A stretch of 64,000 nt of DNA from Rhopalosiphum padi (lineage: Eukaryota; Arthropoda; Insecta; Hemiptera; Aphididae), in assembly GCF_020882245.1 (NCBI RefSeq), contig NC_083598.1:91579714-91643713 (forward strand), read 5' to 3'. The notes beneath the pieces were generated by a model, which was given only the letters and a program-made list of their open reading frames with translations, had not been told where the DNA came from and did not search any database. Made by a program: the position numbers and the translations under genes. How positions within the stretch are numbered: position 1 is the first letter of the stretch; each line of letters begins with the position of its first letter. Below are positions 1-11,756 of the stretch, in pieces.

Positions 1-129
1 CAAAATGCAAAGTTATACCAATAATCAAAACATTCTCTCTTGTTAAAATTTAATTAATTAAACAAAAGTTATTCAATGGTAAATATAAATGTATTCATTT
101 AAATAAGAATTACAAATTAGTGAAAATAA

Positions 130-329
130 TTAAATTGGTATTACTCCATGAACTAATGCTGAATGTCGTTTAAGATGGGTCTTTTGATTATATGTTTTAT
201 TACAAAGGGGACAATTGAATCTTATACCACATTCATTGCGCCAGTGATACTTCAAATCCACTGAATGTTTAAAACTTCGACCACATAAATTCGGGCAGAC
301 GCTGCGTTCATTTTTATTCATATAAACTT
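130..329 (-). CDS. lola: lola-like alternative 3' terminal zinc-finger exon 1
   Basis: Terminal coding exon of 65 complete codons plus two leading bases, ending in TAA. It would supply the DNA-binding end of a BTB-type lola-like factor in the nucleus. Finger 1 is C11, C15, H28, C33 (C2HC, 12-residue loop) and finger 2 is C39, C42, H55, H60. The linker between fingers is GIRFN, two residues shorter than in most of the array. Predicted contact residues of finger 2 (-1, 2, 3, 6) are Q, T, H, R. The acceptor reads TATTACAG on the minus strand at 331-330. A methionine lies at codon 3, but the frame is open back to the acceptor, so it is probably not a start. Family assignment rests on finger pattern and array layout. 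Confidence 0.8.
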
Positions 330-1772
330 CTGTAATATTAAAAATAATTTTTAGTTAATTTTTTTTTTAGTTTTGTAAAGTTAAGCTTTTAACTTACAAA
401 CAACATTTAATAAGAAAGTACATGCTATTTTGTTAAAAATATTGTAAGTAAAAATGAGAATACAATGATATAAATTGTGATACGCAGATACTCATTAGGT
501 AGGGAAATATATATGTATTATATTGCATAATTAGTGGTGTTTATAGTTTTTACTGATTTTTTAGGAAGCAAATAGCAAAGCTAATAATACTATATTATAC
601 ATATAACTGTTGGCTTCTAATAATTTATAAAATAAAAAAACAAAATATTCCATGTCAGGGAAAACTATACATTATTATTCTTTATATTAAAAACAAATAA
701 GAACACCTATACATACATCATGTTTGATGATGTGATGACTAGAGAAAGACTGAATTTGGAGCACAGATATCAAGGTTGCAAAGGAAACAGTACGATGGCA
801 TGCAGTGCTGCCCAGTCATTATCATAAATTAATTTTAATTTAAATTATGTTTGACTCAAAAAATGTCTGTCATCTTATGATTTCTATGCACAGAAATGTA
901 ACTGCAATTATTACTGAAGAACTTATAAATATACATATAAAATTGAGTACACTAGGCCATTTGAGATGTAAAAGCTGTTAGTAATGAACATTTGTATTTT
1001 GGTTTTACAATCTTTAAAGTAGGTAATTAATTATTTGATACTGATAATATAATATAAAGGTATAACTACAAAAAAAAGTAATAACAGGTAAAGATAAATT
1101 GTATTTGAAAAAATGTATATTTAAAGATGAGTATATACAAAAATAATGAACTTTTTTAAGTATAAATTATAACTTATAAGTCACTCTATAATTAGTTATA
1201 TTTCTAAAAGAATACATTAAAAAATACTTTTACAATTATAGATTAAAAGCTAAAATAAAAGGTATCCTTAATACACAGTAAACTTATTATTCAATAAATT
1301 ATATTTATACTTAATTTTAAATATTATTATTAATTTTGAAATATAGTAACATAAACTACTATCTACTATACAAGCTGTTTCCTTACATTATATATTAACA
1401 TTGAATGACATTTTAATATTTTAATGGACATATTTTATAGAACTTATAGGAGATTATATTATTTGTTTCAATCTTCAAGACAATTTTATCTGTACAAAGA
1501 TATTCAATATTTAAATATAATATATTATTTTAATCCGTGAATATTTAATAAATACCTAGTCCCTGTATAAAATAAATTTAATTTAAATAAAAAATAATGT
1601 TTATTTGTCAATTGGAATATTTTATTTTATAATATAGAAATAATAACTTTAAGGTCATACAAAGTTTTTGTTGTTGTTACAATATCAATATTAAAACCGT
1701 AAATATAAAAAAATATGTATATAAAATTAAACATATTTGTAAATTTGTATTATAGTTGTCAACAAAACATTT
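330..1772. other. space between exons 1 and 2
   Basis: AT-rich, on the minus strand holding the 3' UTR of exon 2 and intron before exon 1. No coding frame with finger or transposon similarity was seen. Confidence 0.6.
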
Positions 1773-1990
1773 TTAAAAACATTTGTGTATCATTAGTAAA
1801 TGTTTTTTCAATTGATCGTTCAAATGAAATGAAGCATTGCAATAAAGACATGTGTAGTATTTATTTTTGGTACAATATTTTTGCATGTGCTCTGTGAAAT
1901 TACTAACCACTGTATAGGTATAGCCACATCCATTTGGACATTCCATAAATTTGGGGAAATTTTCTTTTAGTTTCAACTTTATCTGAGGAC
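1773..1990 (-). CDS. lola: lola-like alternative 3' terminal zinc-finger exon 2 (divergent)
   Basis: 71 codons after a GTTTTTAG acceptor (1992-1991), ending in TAA. Finger 1 is C17, C21, H34, C39; finger 2 is C47, C50, H63, H68. It is one of the most divergent members: finger 1 has GYTYTVVSNFTE where the others have a GR.YK core, and the usual E-C-G at the end of finger 1 is Y-C-T. Contact residues of finger 2 are L, D, Q, K. The leader is rich in lysine. A second AG seven bases inside (1984-1983) would change the phase, so the outer one is preferred. All eight zinc ligands are present, so it is probably functional. Confidence 0.75.
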
Positions 1991-3599
1991 CTAAAAACAC
2001 ATTCGAATTAGAATATATTTATAAATTGAAATAAAAAATATGATTTTTCTGTCGACGAATGAAAATTTTCATATGCTGAGGTTTTACTATATTATGTTAT
2101 AGCAAATAACTATAAAAATATAAGGAGGCAAACACAAACATTTAAAGCATAACAAATATTAGAAGCGTGTTATAAAAATGCGTTAATTGCAAACTGTAAG
2201 GAGTAAGGACAATTATGTAGAGGGGATAGTATTAAGTAACATAGACAGCACTTTGAAAACATTCTAGGGGGTATGGAAATTAAATATTTTAAAAATGGAA
2301 AAGAAAATTGAAAAAACTGACTGGTATTGAAATGACAAAATTGCATTGGAATATAATATGAACCAATAATTTTGCTTTTATCCCTTAGAATGATACCAGG
2401 GGGAAATTGCACCTCCAGACCACCTATGTTATTAAATATATAGTATGTAACATTAAAAAAAAAAAACCATTAAACACTTTTGATTAATGAATTTATTGAT
2501 TTCATGGTATTTTTATTGTATATGTAAATAAAGTAGTATATTAATTAGAAAAAAAAATGATATAAATAATAACAAATAAAGGTAAACCTGGAAATTACAA
2601 ATAAAAGTTTAATACTTTGATTTTATACTTTATACTTTTATACTTAGTATAACTTACAAATTAACTCTTGTAAATTAATATAATGCTGGTTAAAATGGCT
2701 GAAATTTTGGGTAGCGCTCACTCTTTTGTAGTGAGTAATTTTATGTTAATAAGTTAACATAAGATAAAATAAATTAAAAATTAGATTTGTTATGTATTTC
2801 TAGAAGAATGTAGGCATTATTGATTGATATTTCTTCTTAATTTTGAAGTTTTATATTATTGTGCTGGAAAATAAAAATTTAATTATAAATTAGTAATCAG
2901 ACACTGTATTTTAATTTTTAATTTATATAAATTATTTTGACAGTATTTCACTTTCATTTATTTGATCACCATCACTAATTGCTATTTTTCCCCCCACCCA
3001 ACATAATCATGAAATATTTATATGATTTCAGAAACGAGTAAAATTATGGAAAAACCTAACCTTAGATATAAGATATAATAAAAACAATAATTGGTCAACA
3101 AAAATTACATTTTGTTATATATTTTCTTTGTCTACTATCTGTAAAATAGACATTTTAATATCCCGTAGATTCCCAGGGGACAACGGGATAGAGAAACGAA
3201 CAATGGGAATGTCCTGTTGAAAATGGGATGTATGGTCACCTTATGTATACCATGCATTTTTAGCCCAATGTTTTCTTCTTTAACAAATACACTATGCAGT
3301 TCATAAATTATGGCTTTCACTTACCAAATAATACATAAATTTAAAATCAATAATTGTCTCATTATTTTAAATAACTTTAATAGAAAAATAAAATTTAAAT
3401 TTGATATTATGATACTAAAATTAATTAAAAATTTCACAATTTATCTAACATTAAGCCACTTTGTATGTATACATATAATTATCAGTAGTTAAGATTACAT
3501 CTATGTATTTACTAATACGAGTATAGATTTTAAAATATATAATATGCACACAATTTAATAAAAAATATTCTTGTACATAGGTATTCTTATCTTAAATTT
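1991..3599. other. space between exons 2 and 3, with repeat debris
   Basis: AT-rich. A fragment at about 3150-3245 (ending in the minus-strand motif GGTGACCATACATCCCATTTT) looks like one end of an old DNA transposon. An 80-codon minus frame at 2170-2412 has no recognisable protein features. Confidence 0.5.
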
Positions 3600-3856
3600 T
3601 TAAGTTAAATTGTTTTCAGCGTTCTTTGGTTTATTATATACAGGAAAACCATGAATGTAAATCATATGTGATTTGAGTGATTGTTGTTGTGTAAATCTTT
3701 TATGACATATTATACAAGGAAATTGTGGTTCTTTACCACATTCATATTTTACATGTCTGAAGAGTCCACTTTTATATTTGTATCCTCGACCACAGCCAGG
3801 TTTGACACATATATATGGTCGCCATTCATTAACAGTACACAATGATAAAGATAAGT
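3600..3856 (-). CDS. lola: lola-like alternative 3' terminal zinc-finger exon 3
   Basis: 84 codons, TAA stop, acceptor TTTTTTAG at 3858-3857. Finger 1 is C16, C21, H34, C39 with four residues between the cysteines (VKPG), one more than usual. Finger 2 is C47, C50, H63, H68, contact residues Q, Q, S, S. The linker GKEPQFP resembles hymenopteran and fly lola fingers. A polar tail of 16 residues follows the last histidine. No ATG occurs before the fingers; the frame runs from the acceptor through a leucine/serine leader, which fits an internal splice product rather than an independent gene. Confidence 0.82.
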
Positions 3857-4356
3857 CTAAAAAATTATTAATAACAATTAGAAATAAATGATTATTTTTA
3901 CAACAGTAAATAATGCAATTAGAATCTACTTAAGGCAAATAATGAACACATAACTATACAAAATTCTAATAATATGTAAGTACTCAGAATTTAAATCTCT
4001 TACAAGTCAAATTCAATAATTCAAAAATATTATATAGTACCAATTTGCTTACCTTTTTCATGATTTTTATAATTTTTTGATAAATTGATGGATTTATTGG
4101 TTACGTGTTGTATACTGATAAAATAATAATTTAATAATGTTTAATTGAACAATCAAATGTAATAAATGATAAATTAATTTTTTTTATTTCTAGTAACATT
4201 TCATAATTTAACCATCTTCTTTACTCAAATTGAGGAGTCTAATAATACACATCTGATAACAAGTACAATTATTCTGAAAAATAATTAAAACCTGAAATAT
4301 AATTTCTATGCTGTTAATATCTTATTTATTAATTTTAAAACATTGTTATAATTAAA
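3857..4356. other. space between exons 3 and 4
   Basis: AT-rich and featureless by eye; no frame of note. Confidence 0.6.
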
Positions 4357-4541
4357 TTAGATAAAATTCAGCTTATGTATAAAAATCATATGTCTACGAA
4401 GGTGCTCTTTACGTTTGAAGGGTCTGTTGCACTTAATGCATGGGAATTTCCATTCAACTCCACATTCATATTTAATGTGTCTTGCCAATCCTTTACTGTA
4501 TGTATACAGTCGAGAACAATTTGGACATTGATAAGGACGAA
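4357..4541 (-). CDS. lola: lola-like alternative 3' terminal zinc-finger exon 4
   Basis: A 60-codon exon with almost no leader: only four residues (RPYQ) precede the first cysteine. Acceptor AAATTTCAG at 4543-4542, stop TAA. Finger 1 is C5, C8, H21, C26 with the tight C-x2-C spacing; finger 2 is C34, C37, H50, H55, contact residues R, E, H, R. The linker has an unusual tryptophan (GVEWKFP). There is no in-frame ATG before the fingers, so ordinary ORF calling by start codon would miss it. Confidence 0.82.
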
Positions 4542-5284
4542 CTGAAATTTAAAAAAATGTTAGAATTACAATCATATACAACATCAATATTATATATATA
4601 TATATATACATTTATTTAATTTATAACTAAGATAAGCAAGAAATAAAAAATATTTATAGTCTACAGTCAATTTTCTAAACATTAATTATAGAACAATTAA
4701 TATATAATCTGTGGTATATAATTCTAAAAATAAATTTTGTTCGTAAAATAGGAATTAAATTGAAATAAAAATATAATCTTATATTACAGGACGTTGATTA
4801 TTACTTATTGTAAATTTTTAAATACAAAAACATCTATGAACTAAGATTATATCTTAGTCCATCTTAAGCACCATGTTGAATAGTCAATTAATTCCATACA
4901 ACGTTTTCCAATTCTTATCTAATTGACTTATTTTTTTATAAAAATATTGCTTTTTAAATTTTCAAATTTAGTATGAATACTTAAATATACAATTAAATCT
5001 GTTACAGATCTTAATTATGGTACATCATTGCTATATTATAGTATAATTTATGTACCAAGTATAGTCATAAAATAGTGTATAATCAATGGTATAATATTTA
5101 ATAGTTTTTATACCCTATGACGTATTTAGGTTAAAAACAATGAACAATTTTATCATTTAAATATCAAAAAAGTAAAAATGTAACTTTTAAAATATATTCT
5201 GTATTACAAATTAAGTATTACATAATTTACTAGATTTTATAAATTAATGTATGTTCAAATGATTAACCAACTTAATCTGAAATT
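4542..5284. other. space between exons 4 and 5
   Basis: AT-rich, with a short (TA)n run near 4593. No gene seen. Confidence 0.6.
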
Positions 5285-5463
5285 TTACAATATTATTCTA
5301 TGAACCAAGACCATATGTCGTTGATAACTCATTTTATGCTTAAACATCTTGTTACACATTGAGCAACAAAACTCTGGGGGCTTTCCACACTCTACGCGTA
5401 TATGATATTTAAAACCCGTTTTAGTTTTGTATTGACGTCCACATTGTAAACACATGTATGGTT
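5285..5463 (-). CDS. lola: lola-like alternative 3' terminal zinc-finger exon 5
   Basis: The shortest complete exon, 58 codons, after acceptor AAATTTTAG (5465-5464) and ending in TAA. Finger 1 is C4, C7, H20, C25 and finger 2 is C33, C36, H49, H54, with an extra cysteine at 32 next to the first ligand of finger 2. Contact residues of finger 2 are H, M, S, R. A tyrosine stands where the usual structural leucine of the helix would be. Only three residues precede the first cysteine, so translation must enter from an upstream exon. Confidence 0.8.
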
Positions 5464-6389
5464 CTAAAATTTAAAAAAAAATATATTTCATTATTCATAA
5501 TAACATTTATATGGTAAAGTTTTACATAATTAAGCATATTTTTACCATTATACTTGTATAAAGCATACATAAATATTAGTTGTTCTTATTAATATGAAGT
5601 ACATACAATATTGTAAGTATAAGCAATAGCAAGACATGTGTCTTTGGATTGGGGAGACATTAAAAATAAATAAATTAGTTATAATAAGTATCTCATATAA
5701 ATAACCCCTAACAGTTTTCTAATTGTCCTTAAACACTTTGCCTGGCAGAATGAGACAAAGTTTACATAGTCTCAAATTTATTTTTCAAACTGTATTTAGA
5801 TGTTTATTAAATTGACCAGCCATAATGGCACTGTTAGCACATGTGTGCGACCCATAACTAGCATATTCTAAGAATATATTTACAAAAAGAAAAATATTAA
5901 ATTATTACATAAAAATTTATAAAAAATTTGTTTTATTTTATGTTTGTAAAAACAGACACAATTCATACAGGGGTAGTATCCTTTTAATATAGAATAGTAT
6001 TAATATATACTATTTTATACAAAAATAATAGTATACTTATCATATCATAACACTTAGTGCAATACCTATTTCATAATTAAAATAAGTATTTAATTAATAT
6101 GTAAGATAAATATTTTATTACTTACCATTATACATAAGTCAAAATACATTATTCAACCATGTGGTAATCCAATTATAGTATAAAGTTGCACATGAATATT
6201 CTATTTTATATAATCATAGTTTATATATACATAGTGTATCATGGAGATATGACAATTTTACATTAAAATTACATTTGAATGTGTCAGATAATTGTGATAA
6301 ACACTGAATAATTATTTTAAATTAGGGACTATAAGTAATTACAAAATCAAAATTCCATTTTATAGCAATCATTTAATTATTGAAAAACT

Positions 6390-6616
6390 CAGTGGCGGCA
6401 CCAAGATTTTTTTCTAGGTAGGGCCAATGGGAGGCCAACAATTAAAAGGTAGGGCTACAAAAAAATTAAAAATGAGTATATTAAAATGTCTAATGTTAAG
6501 CCAGTGGTAGGTAACCTAACCTAACCTAACCTAACCTAATCAATGATTACTGGTAGGGCCAGGCATTTTCAAGTAGGGCCAGGTCCCTACCTTGCCCATC
6601 CCTGGCGCCACCACGG
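6390..6616. mobile_element. hAT-like MITE with 8-bp target duplication
   Basis: The element starts CAGTGGCGGCACCA and ends TGGCGCCACCACGG, an imperfect terminal inverted repeat. It is flanked by a perfect 8-base duplication GAAAAACT (6382-6389 and 6617-6624), the size typical of hAT insertions. It has no coding capacity, so it is a non-autonomous copy. Subterminal AGGTAGGGCC motifs occur in both arms. A short telomere-like run lies inside. Confidence 0.75.
6513..6539. repeat. short telomere-like (AACCT)5 run
   Basis: About five tandem AACCT units, the complement of the insect telomere repeat TTAGG, inside the MITE at 6390-6616. It is too short to mark a chromosome end. Confidence 0.8.
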
Positions 6617-7099
6617 GAAAAACTGTAGAATTGAATTATTAAAATTATTTCGTTCACACGATATACAGTTATCTGTATGTATGCACTTTTACTTTATCTA
6701 ATAATACATTTAATAATGAATGACACAAAATAATTATATGCTTCTTAATTAATAAGCAGAAATAGTAAACAGATTTATAACTATTTGTTATAATTTAACA
6801 GTCAAAAATGTCTATGATACCTAACTCAACCTTCATAAAACAATAATGAGTTAAATACTTTCATATTAATGTAAAATTATACTTTAATTTTACATTTCTA
6901 TGGACTCATTAGAAATCAAATCAATTAATAAATAATAGTAACATTTAGAATAGAATATATTTAAATTTAATAAATAATACACATGATAGATATCTATGGA
7001 TCTATGGTTATAGATTGGTGCATAGTACTTATGTGCACTAATAATAATTATAATGTTAGTAATTGTTTAGTACTCTTAGTTACTGTGTTTTAAAAATAA

Positions 7100-7398
7100 T
7101 TAAAATACTAATTGATACTCGTCAAGCATATTATGTTTGAAAGCCATATGAGTTTTCCAATTAGATTTATAATTAAATTTTTTCAAGCAGATTTTGCAGC
7201 TAAATGCAGGTGGAAAATCTAAACAAGACATCAGGTGTTGTTTTAGATGGTCATTGCGCTTGAAAGACTTGAAACATTGATTACATTTAAATCGACGAGG
7301 TACTCCACACTCGGTCATATGTCTATGGAGTTGTTTTGATGCTTTGTAAGTTCGTCCACAGTTTTTAGGACATATCCATCTGCATTCTGATGAATATT
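7100..7398 (-). CDS. lola: lola-like alternative 3' terminal exon 6 with three fingers
   Basis: 98 codons, acceptor ATGTTTAG at 7400-7399, stop TAA. This is the only exon of the array with three zinc modules. Finger 1 is C9, C13, H26, C30 with three residues between histidine and last cysteine (others have four). Finger 2 is C38, C41, H54, C58, again ending in cysteine. Finger 3 is C67, C70, H83, H88, a standard C2H2 finger. Contact residues are R, D, H, Q in finger 2 and Y, S, N, T in finger 3. The layout looks like a normal pair plus one additional finger, with finger 2 changed from C2H2 to C2HC. Confidence 0.82.
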
Positions 7399-8418
7399 CT
7401 AAACATACCAATAGGTTTATAATTTTAATAACTCATTACATGATCAAAGTTTGAAGCAATAAATCATGCATTAAAAAAAATATAATAAATATAATAAATT
7501 TACATGATTTTGAGTTAAATAATTATTTACAGGAGTTTTATTAAACCAGTTGTTGAAAAATATTCACAATTAGGTATTTTTATTCCTCAAAAAAAATTTA
7601 AAAAATGCTAATCAACCACTACACAATAAAATATTAGTTAAATTATTAATTAAAAAAGCTGCAATACAATATTAGAAATTAATTAGAAATTGATATCAGT
7701 AATTTTAATTATTTACCAAATAAAATTGAAAATACTAATGCAATTATACACAATTAAATCATTACTTATGATATTATAATTAAAACTTTCAATACGTAAA
7801 GATAAACAAAAATATCTATAAAACAATAATAATGAAAAAACTTAATGCTGTTTAATTTATCTATTAAACCTTTTATGGCCAACTTAATTTAATTAAAAAT
7901 CCTAATGGTATAGATACTACTTACATTTGATGCAATATAGAGGGTACTTTTTCATAAAATTGTGAGAGTATTAAAAAAATAACAGTTGATATAGTATTGT
8001 AACTTAGAATGAAGTATAGTGTAAGTAGTTAAGTTTGGCTAGTTGCTTCACAGTATTTATTTTTAGTCTCAAAATAGTTATAGTTATATTTAAGTAATTT
8101 AATTTATTCCAAATATACCTAGAATATAAATGATATAAACATGTATAGGTAGTAGATACATATTAGAAATAGTATCCAACATAAAATGTACTAAATTAAA
8201 TAAATATTAAATACACATCGCCGTATGGTGAACACACATATGTCTTCAAATGCGTTCTATCGCGCATTGATTATAACTGTAAACCTTAATTTCTAATTAC
8301 ATAAAAAGTCCAATTCATAGTTAGTAATTAGGTTAAGTTAGGTTAATATGATTTTTTATACTTATTATATTAAAATATAAATTTAAATTTAAATTTATTT
8401 CATAAACCTTGATACTAT
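7399..8418. other. space between exons 6 and 7
   Basis: AT-rich with no coding or repeat signature recognised. Confidence 0.6.
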
Positions 8419-8648
8419 TTATAAAATAGCTAAATGTGCTACTCCCATGTGGTAACGAAGACTTTTAAGATGTCCAAACTGTTTAGAGCAAATTTGACAG
8501 TTTATAATAACTCCACATTCTTTAAGAAGATGATTTTTTAAATTGTACTTTCTATTAAGCCCGCCAAATTTTCGTTGACAATTATTGTTAGGGCATTTCG
8601 CTGGGTCAGGTTTTCCCAAATGGTCCAAATATTTTAACCATTTTATAC
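8419..8648 (-). CDS. lola: lola-like alternative 3' terminal zinc-finger exon 7 (class B outlier)
   Basis: 75 codons, acceptor TTGTTTCAG at 8650-8649, stop TAA. Finger 1 is C18, C23, H39, C44 with a 15-residue loop and four residues between the cysteines. Finger 2 is C50, C53, H66, H71, contact residues H, K, S, Y. It carries the class B leader: W3, L4 and then D-P-A at 14-16 before C-P-N. All other class B exons lie beyond 35 kb, so this copy is far from its relatives. The inter-finger linker (GVIIN) is two residues short, as in exon 1. Confidence 0.8.
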
Positions 8649-10828
8649 CTGAAACAAAAAGGATATTTTAAAATAATTATTTAGTAAATACAAAAAAAAA
8701 ATATGCCTAACACTTGCCCAATAAATCATAATAACTTAAATAAATGTTTATTGTTTAAAAATCATGCAACTTAGATATCAAAATTTTATAATTATATAAT
8801 TTATTATTAATTATTATTGGAATAAATGTGCAAAAATATATTTAACTCTAACAATATTGTATGAAAATACAATTATAATTTTTAAATAAAAACAATGGTT
8901 AGATAATTTAAATTTTAAAGTTTATTACATTGTTATTGAATAGGATGTTTTCTATTCGACATTGAGTATTCATAATATTAATATAGTTGCGGTAAGCTGT
9001 TACAATACCATAACAGTATACATTTTTAATGCATTATATCTATTTCTTAATATTCATTTAAAATCGAAATATAGACTCTGGCTAAATCAAACTAAGATAA
9101 ATATTCTTTTAACTATCATAGTACTTTTTAATTCAACATTTTTGATTTACAACTTTACATAGTAAGATAAAAATAAATACAATTTTAATTAATTAACAAT
9201 TGTATATGAAACATACTATAAAGCCAATAGATTAAACAATGTAAGTTTTAGATATTAAAATATTTTGAATTTTTAAAGAAACGCATATTATTAATAATGA
9301 CCAATAGTTTTGGTAACTGATACTATACCAATAATGTATACCTTATATATTTCTAAATGTAATATATATTTATCAATTTTGAATGATGTTAAGTTAGTTT
9401 GGGTCAACCATAATACCTAATCATTAATTTTAATCGATCACTTTGATTTAACTATTTGACCACTATGTTTATTTGAAAACAAATCATCTTTAATGATGGG
9501 TTTAATTTAATTTAATTATTAATTAATGTAAGGGTTTTAGTAGCCTAAAATCTTTAAAATCTTTATATTTTCTTTTTGTTTAATAATAATTTAATTGTTT
9601 GGTTACTGTCCACTCTTGGCCAGATTCAATCTATGATTCAATTATATTAGTAGATTCTTAAGGTTAGTTTGTCATAAGTTGAATTTTGAACATAAAGCAC
9701 ATTCACCCAATAAGAAAATTTCATTATATTTAATTTTTAAATTTTGGATCCTTAGATACAAGATGGAAAGGTCTAACCATTTATAAATTATTAAATGGCC
9801 TTGTTTTTTTATAGAATAAATTAATGGATTTTAGCCTCTGGGTACAAAACTAGGTAATTGATAAATCTATATGCTACTTCAACTTATAGTACATGGCAAA
9901 AATGCTCCTTTAATTAGGTTTGTGACTTTTTAATAATTATATTAATATTTTTTTTGTTTTTAAACAAAATTAAATTATTTAATGTTTATCTAAATTATTA
10001 ATAAAAATAATTTATATCTTAATCTCACACTTAACAATGAGCTATAATTGATTTTTTATTAAATCACTTTCTAAGTTTATCTTTACATTTTAATGTTTGC
10101 CACAAATGTTTTGTTGCTTCATCTCTTTAAAATAAAATAAATAACAATGAATTTAAAACACAAATTATTTTTATTTTATTTAACAAACCAAATAACACAA
10201 GGATAATGTAGTTAGAATAATATTTAAATATAATTTCATTTAATTATTAAAAAAATACATAAATTATTACAATTTGTATAATAGGAACAAAATAACAAAA
10301 TAAATACTTAGGTAGCATTAGCATTAGCTCAGTAACATTTATGAACTATTATTACTTGCATTTAACCTCTACAAGAGGTCTCAAATATTATGAAATCAGA
10401 GAGTATATGAAATATAATGATTAATTAATTCTCTTTTCTTTATTTCTCTTAAAAAAATGTATTGATTTTAGTTTTAATCTATCTAGTAGAATTTAAAATT
10501 CATACTGAATCATACTGACTCAGTCACAATTAAATTGTCAAGTTTATGGCGTGGTTATACCCACATATAACTTTTTCATTCTGTATTCTTCACTTTACAT
10601 TGTTAAATAATTATGATTAAAAAAAAGATTAATTTTAAAAAGATATGATTTTTGTTTACATTTGTAGTGTATCTTAATCAGTACTCAATAAAGGAAGGGG
10701 AGGCGGTAATTGTGAGAAAAAGTAGAATTTATTTGACATGGGTTTTATCAAAGAAATATTGTAAACATCATTGCTTATAAAGTTATAAACAATTTATATT
10801 TTTGTAAATTAAAATATGATATATATAT
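8649..10828. other. left part of the space between exons 7 and 8
   Basis: AT-rich; a + strand frame at 8962-9162 is hydrophobic and AT-driven and is not called a gene. Nothing else recognised. Confidence 0.55.
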
Positions 10829-11040
10829 TGGCAACTGGCGGCCTGCAAACCTTCTTTGTCTAGCCAGTGCTACATTTTCAAATTACATCATACAATTTCA
10901 AAGTCAATCATCTATACTCTATGTTACGTCTATGCTAAATTAAAATTCATATTTTGAATGACTTTTTTTTTGTTCTCTGGCCCGCTAAATTTTAATTTTC
11001 TAAAAATTGGCCGTCTATAACTTTCAGTTGCCCATCCCTG
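10829..11040. mobile_element. hAT-like MITE remnant
   Basis: The right end reads CAGTTGCCCATCCCTG, whose complement CAGGGATGGGCAACTG is a common hAT-type terminus. The left end keeps only GGCAACTGGCGG. Flanking bases ATATATAT and ATATATAG match in seven of eight positions. No coding capacity. Confidence 0.55.
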
Positions 11041-11568
11041 ATATATAGCAGTTTAGGAATTTATTGGTATGTTATGGACTTTGTGCCCTAGTTAAAACAT
11101 ATTTTGTTCATTTTTTACTCCTATTCATGATTGAATTAATAATAAAATATAAGTACCAGTTTAAACTTTCTGTGGCTTGGATTAGGCTTTATATTAAAAA
11201 ACAAAAAGAAATAGTGAAGCCAGATTATTATAAAGTTCACATTAAATTCTATAATTGATAATATTATTACTATATGTATTGTCTTGTGAATTTCAATTAC
11301 TAAAAATATTTCATAATTTCGTATTTATTGCATGAAACTGGACTGTGTTTGACAGTATGGGATATATAAATTAAAAATATGGACGAGAAACCAGATGTAG
11401 TGTTAAAAAAAATATAACAGATATCAATCATATTTTATTATCCAGAACAAGAGAAGAATAAATTATATAATATACATAAGTATAATTACTACAATTATAA
11501 TCAACATATAAATATACATTTTTATACTTATTATTTAGTATTTTAATACATTTGTTATGTTAAACTCA

Positions 11569-11756
11569 TCAATTGTGTAATAAACTATAGTGCCTACTTA
11601 AATTAGATTTTTGGTGAAATCTACGTTCACAAATTGTACAAATAAACATTTTTTCTATACCGCATTCATATATTTCATGTCTACGGAGATTTGCTTTATA
11701 TTTATATGAATTACCACATTTCTCACATGAATACCGTGGCAAATGGAATAAACAAC
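11569..11756 (-). CDS. lola: lola-like alternative 3' terminal zinc-finger exon 8
   Basis: 61 codons, acceptor TGTTCACAG at 11758-11757, TAA stop. Finger 1 is C10, C13, H26, C31, with C-x2-C spacing; finger 2 is C39, C42, H55, H60, contact residues Q, S, N, R. Only one residue follows the last histidine. The first-finger core YKYKANLRRH is close to the classical lola pattern. An in-frame ATG would lie in the upstream intron, so it is not taken as the start. Confidence 0.82.

Noticed and set aside
2170..2412. Minus-strand 80-codon frame between exons 2 and 3
   Set aside because: No finger ligands, no phase-matched acceptor at its start and no recognised family; possibly repeat-derived.
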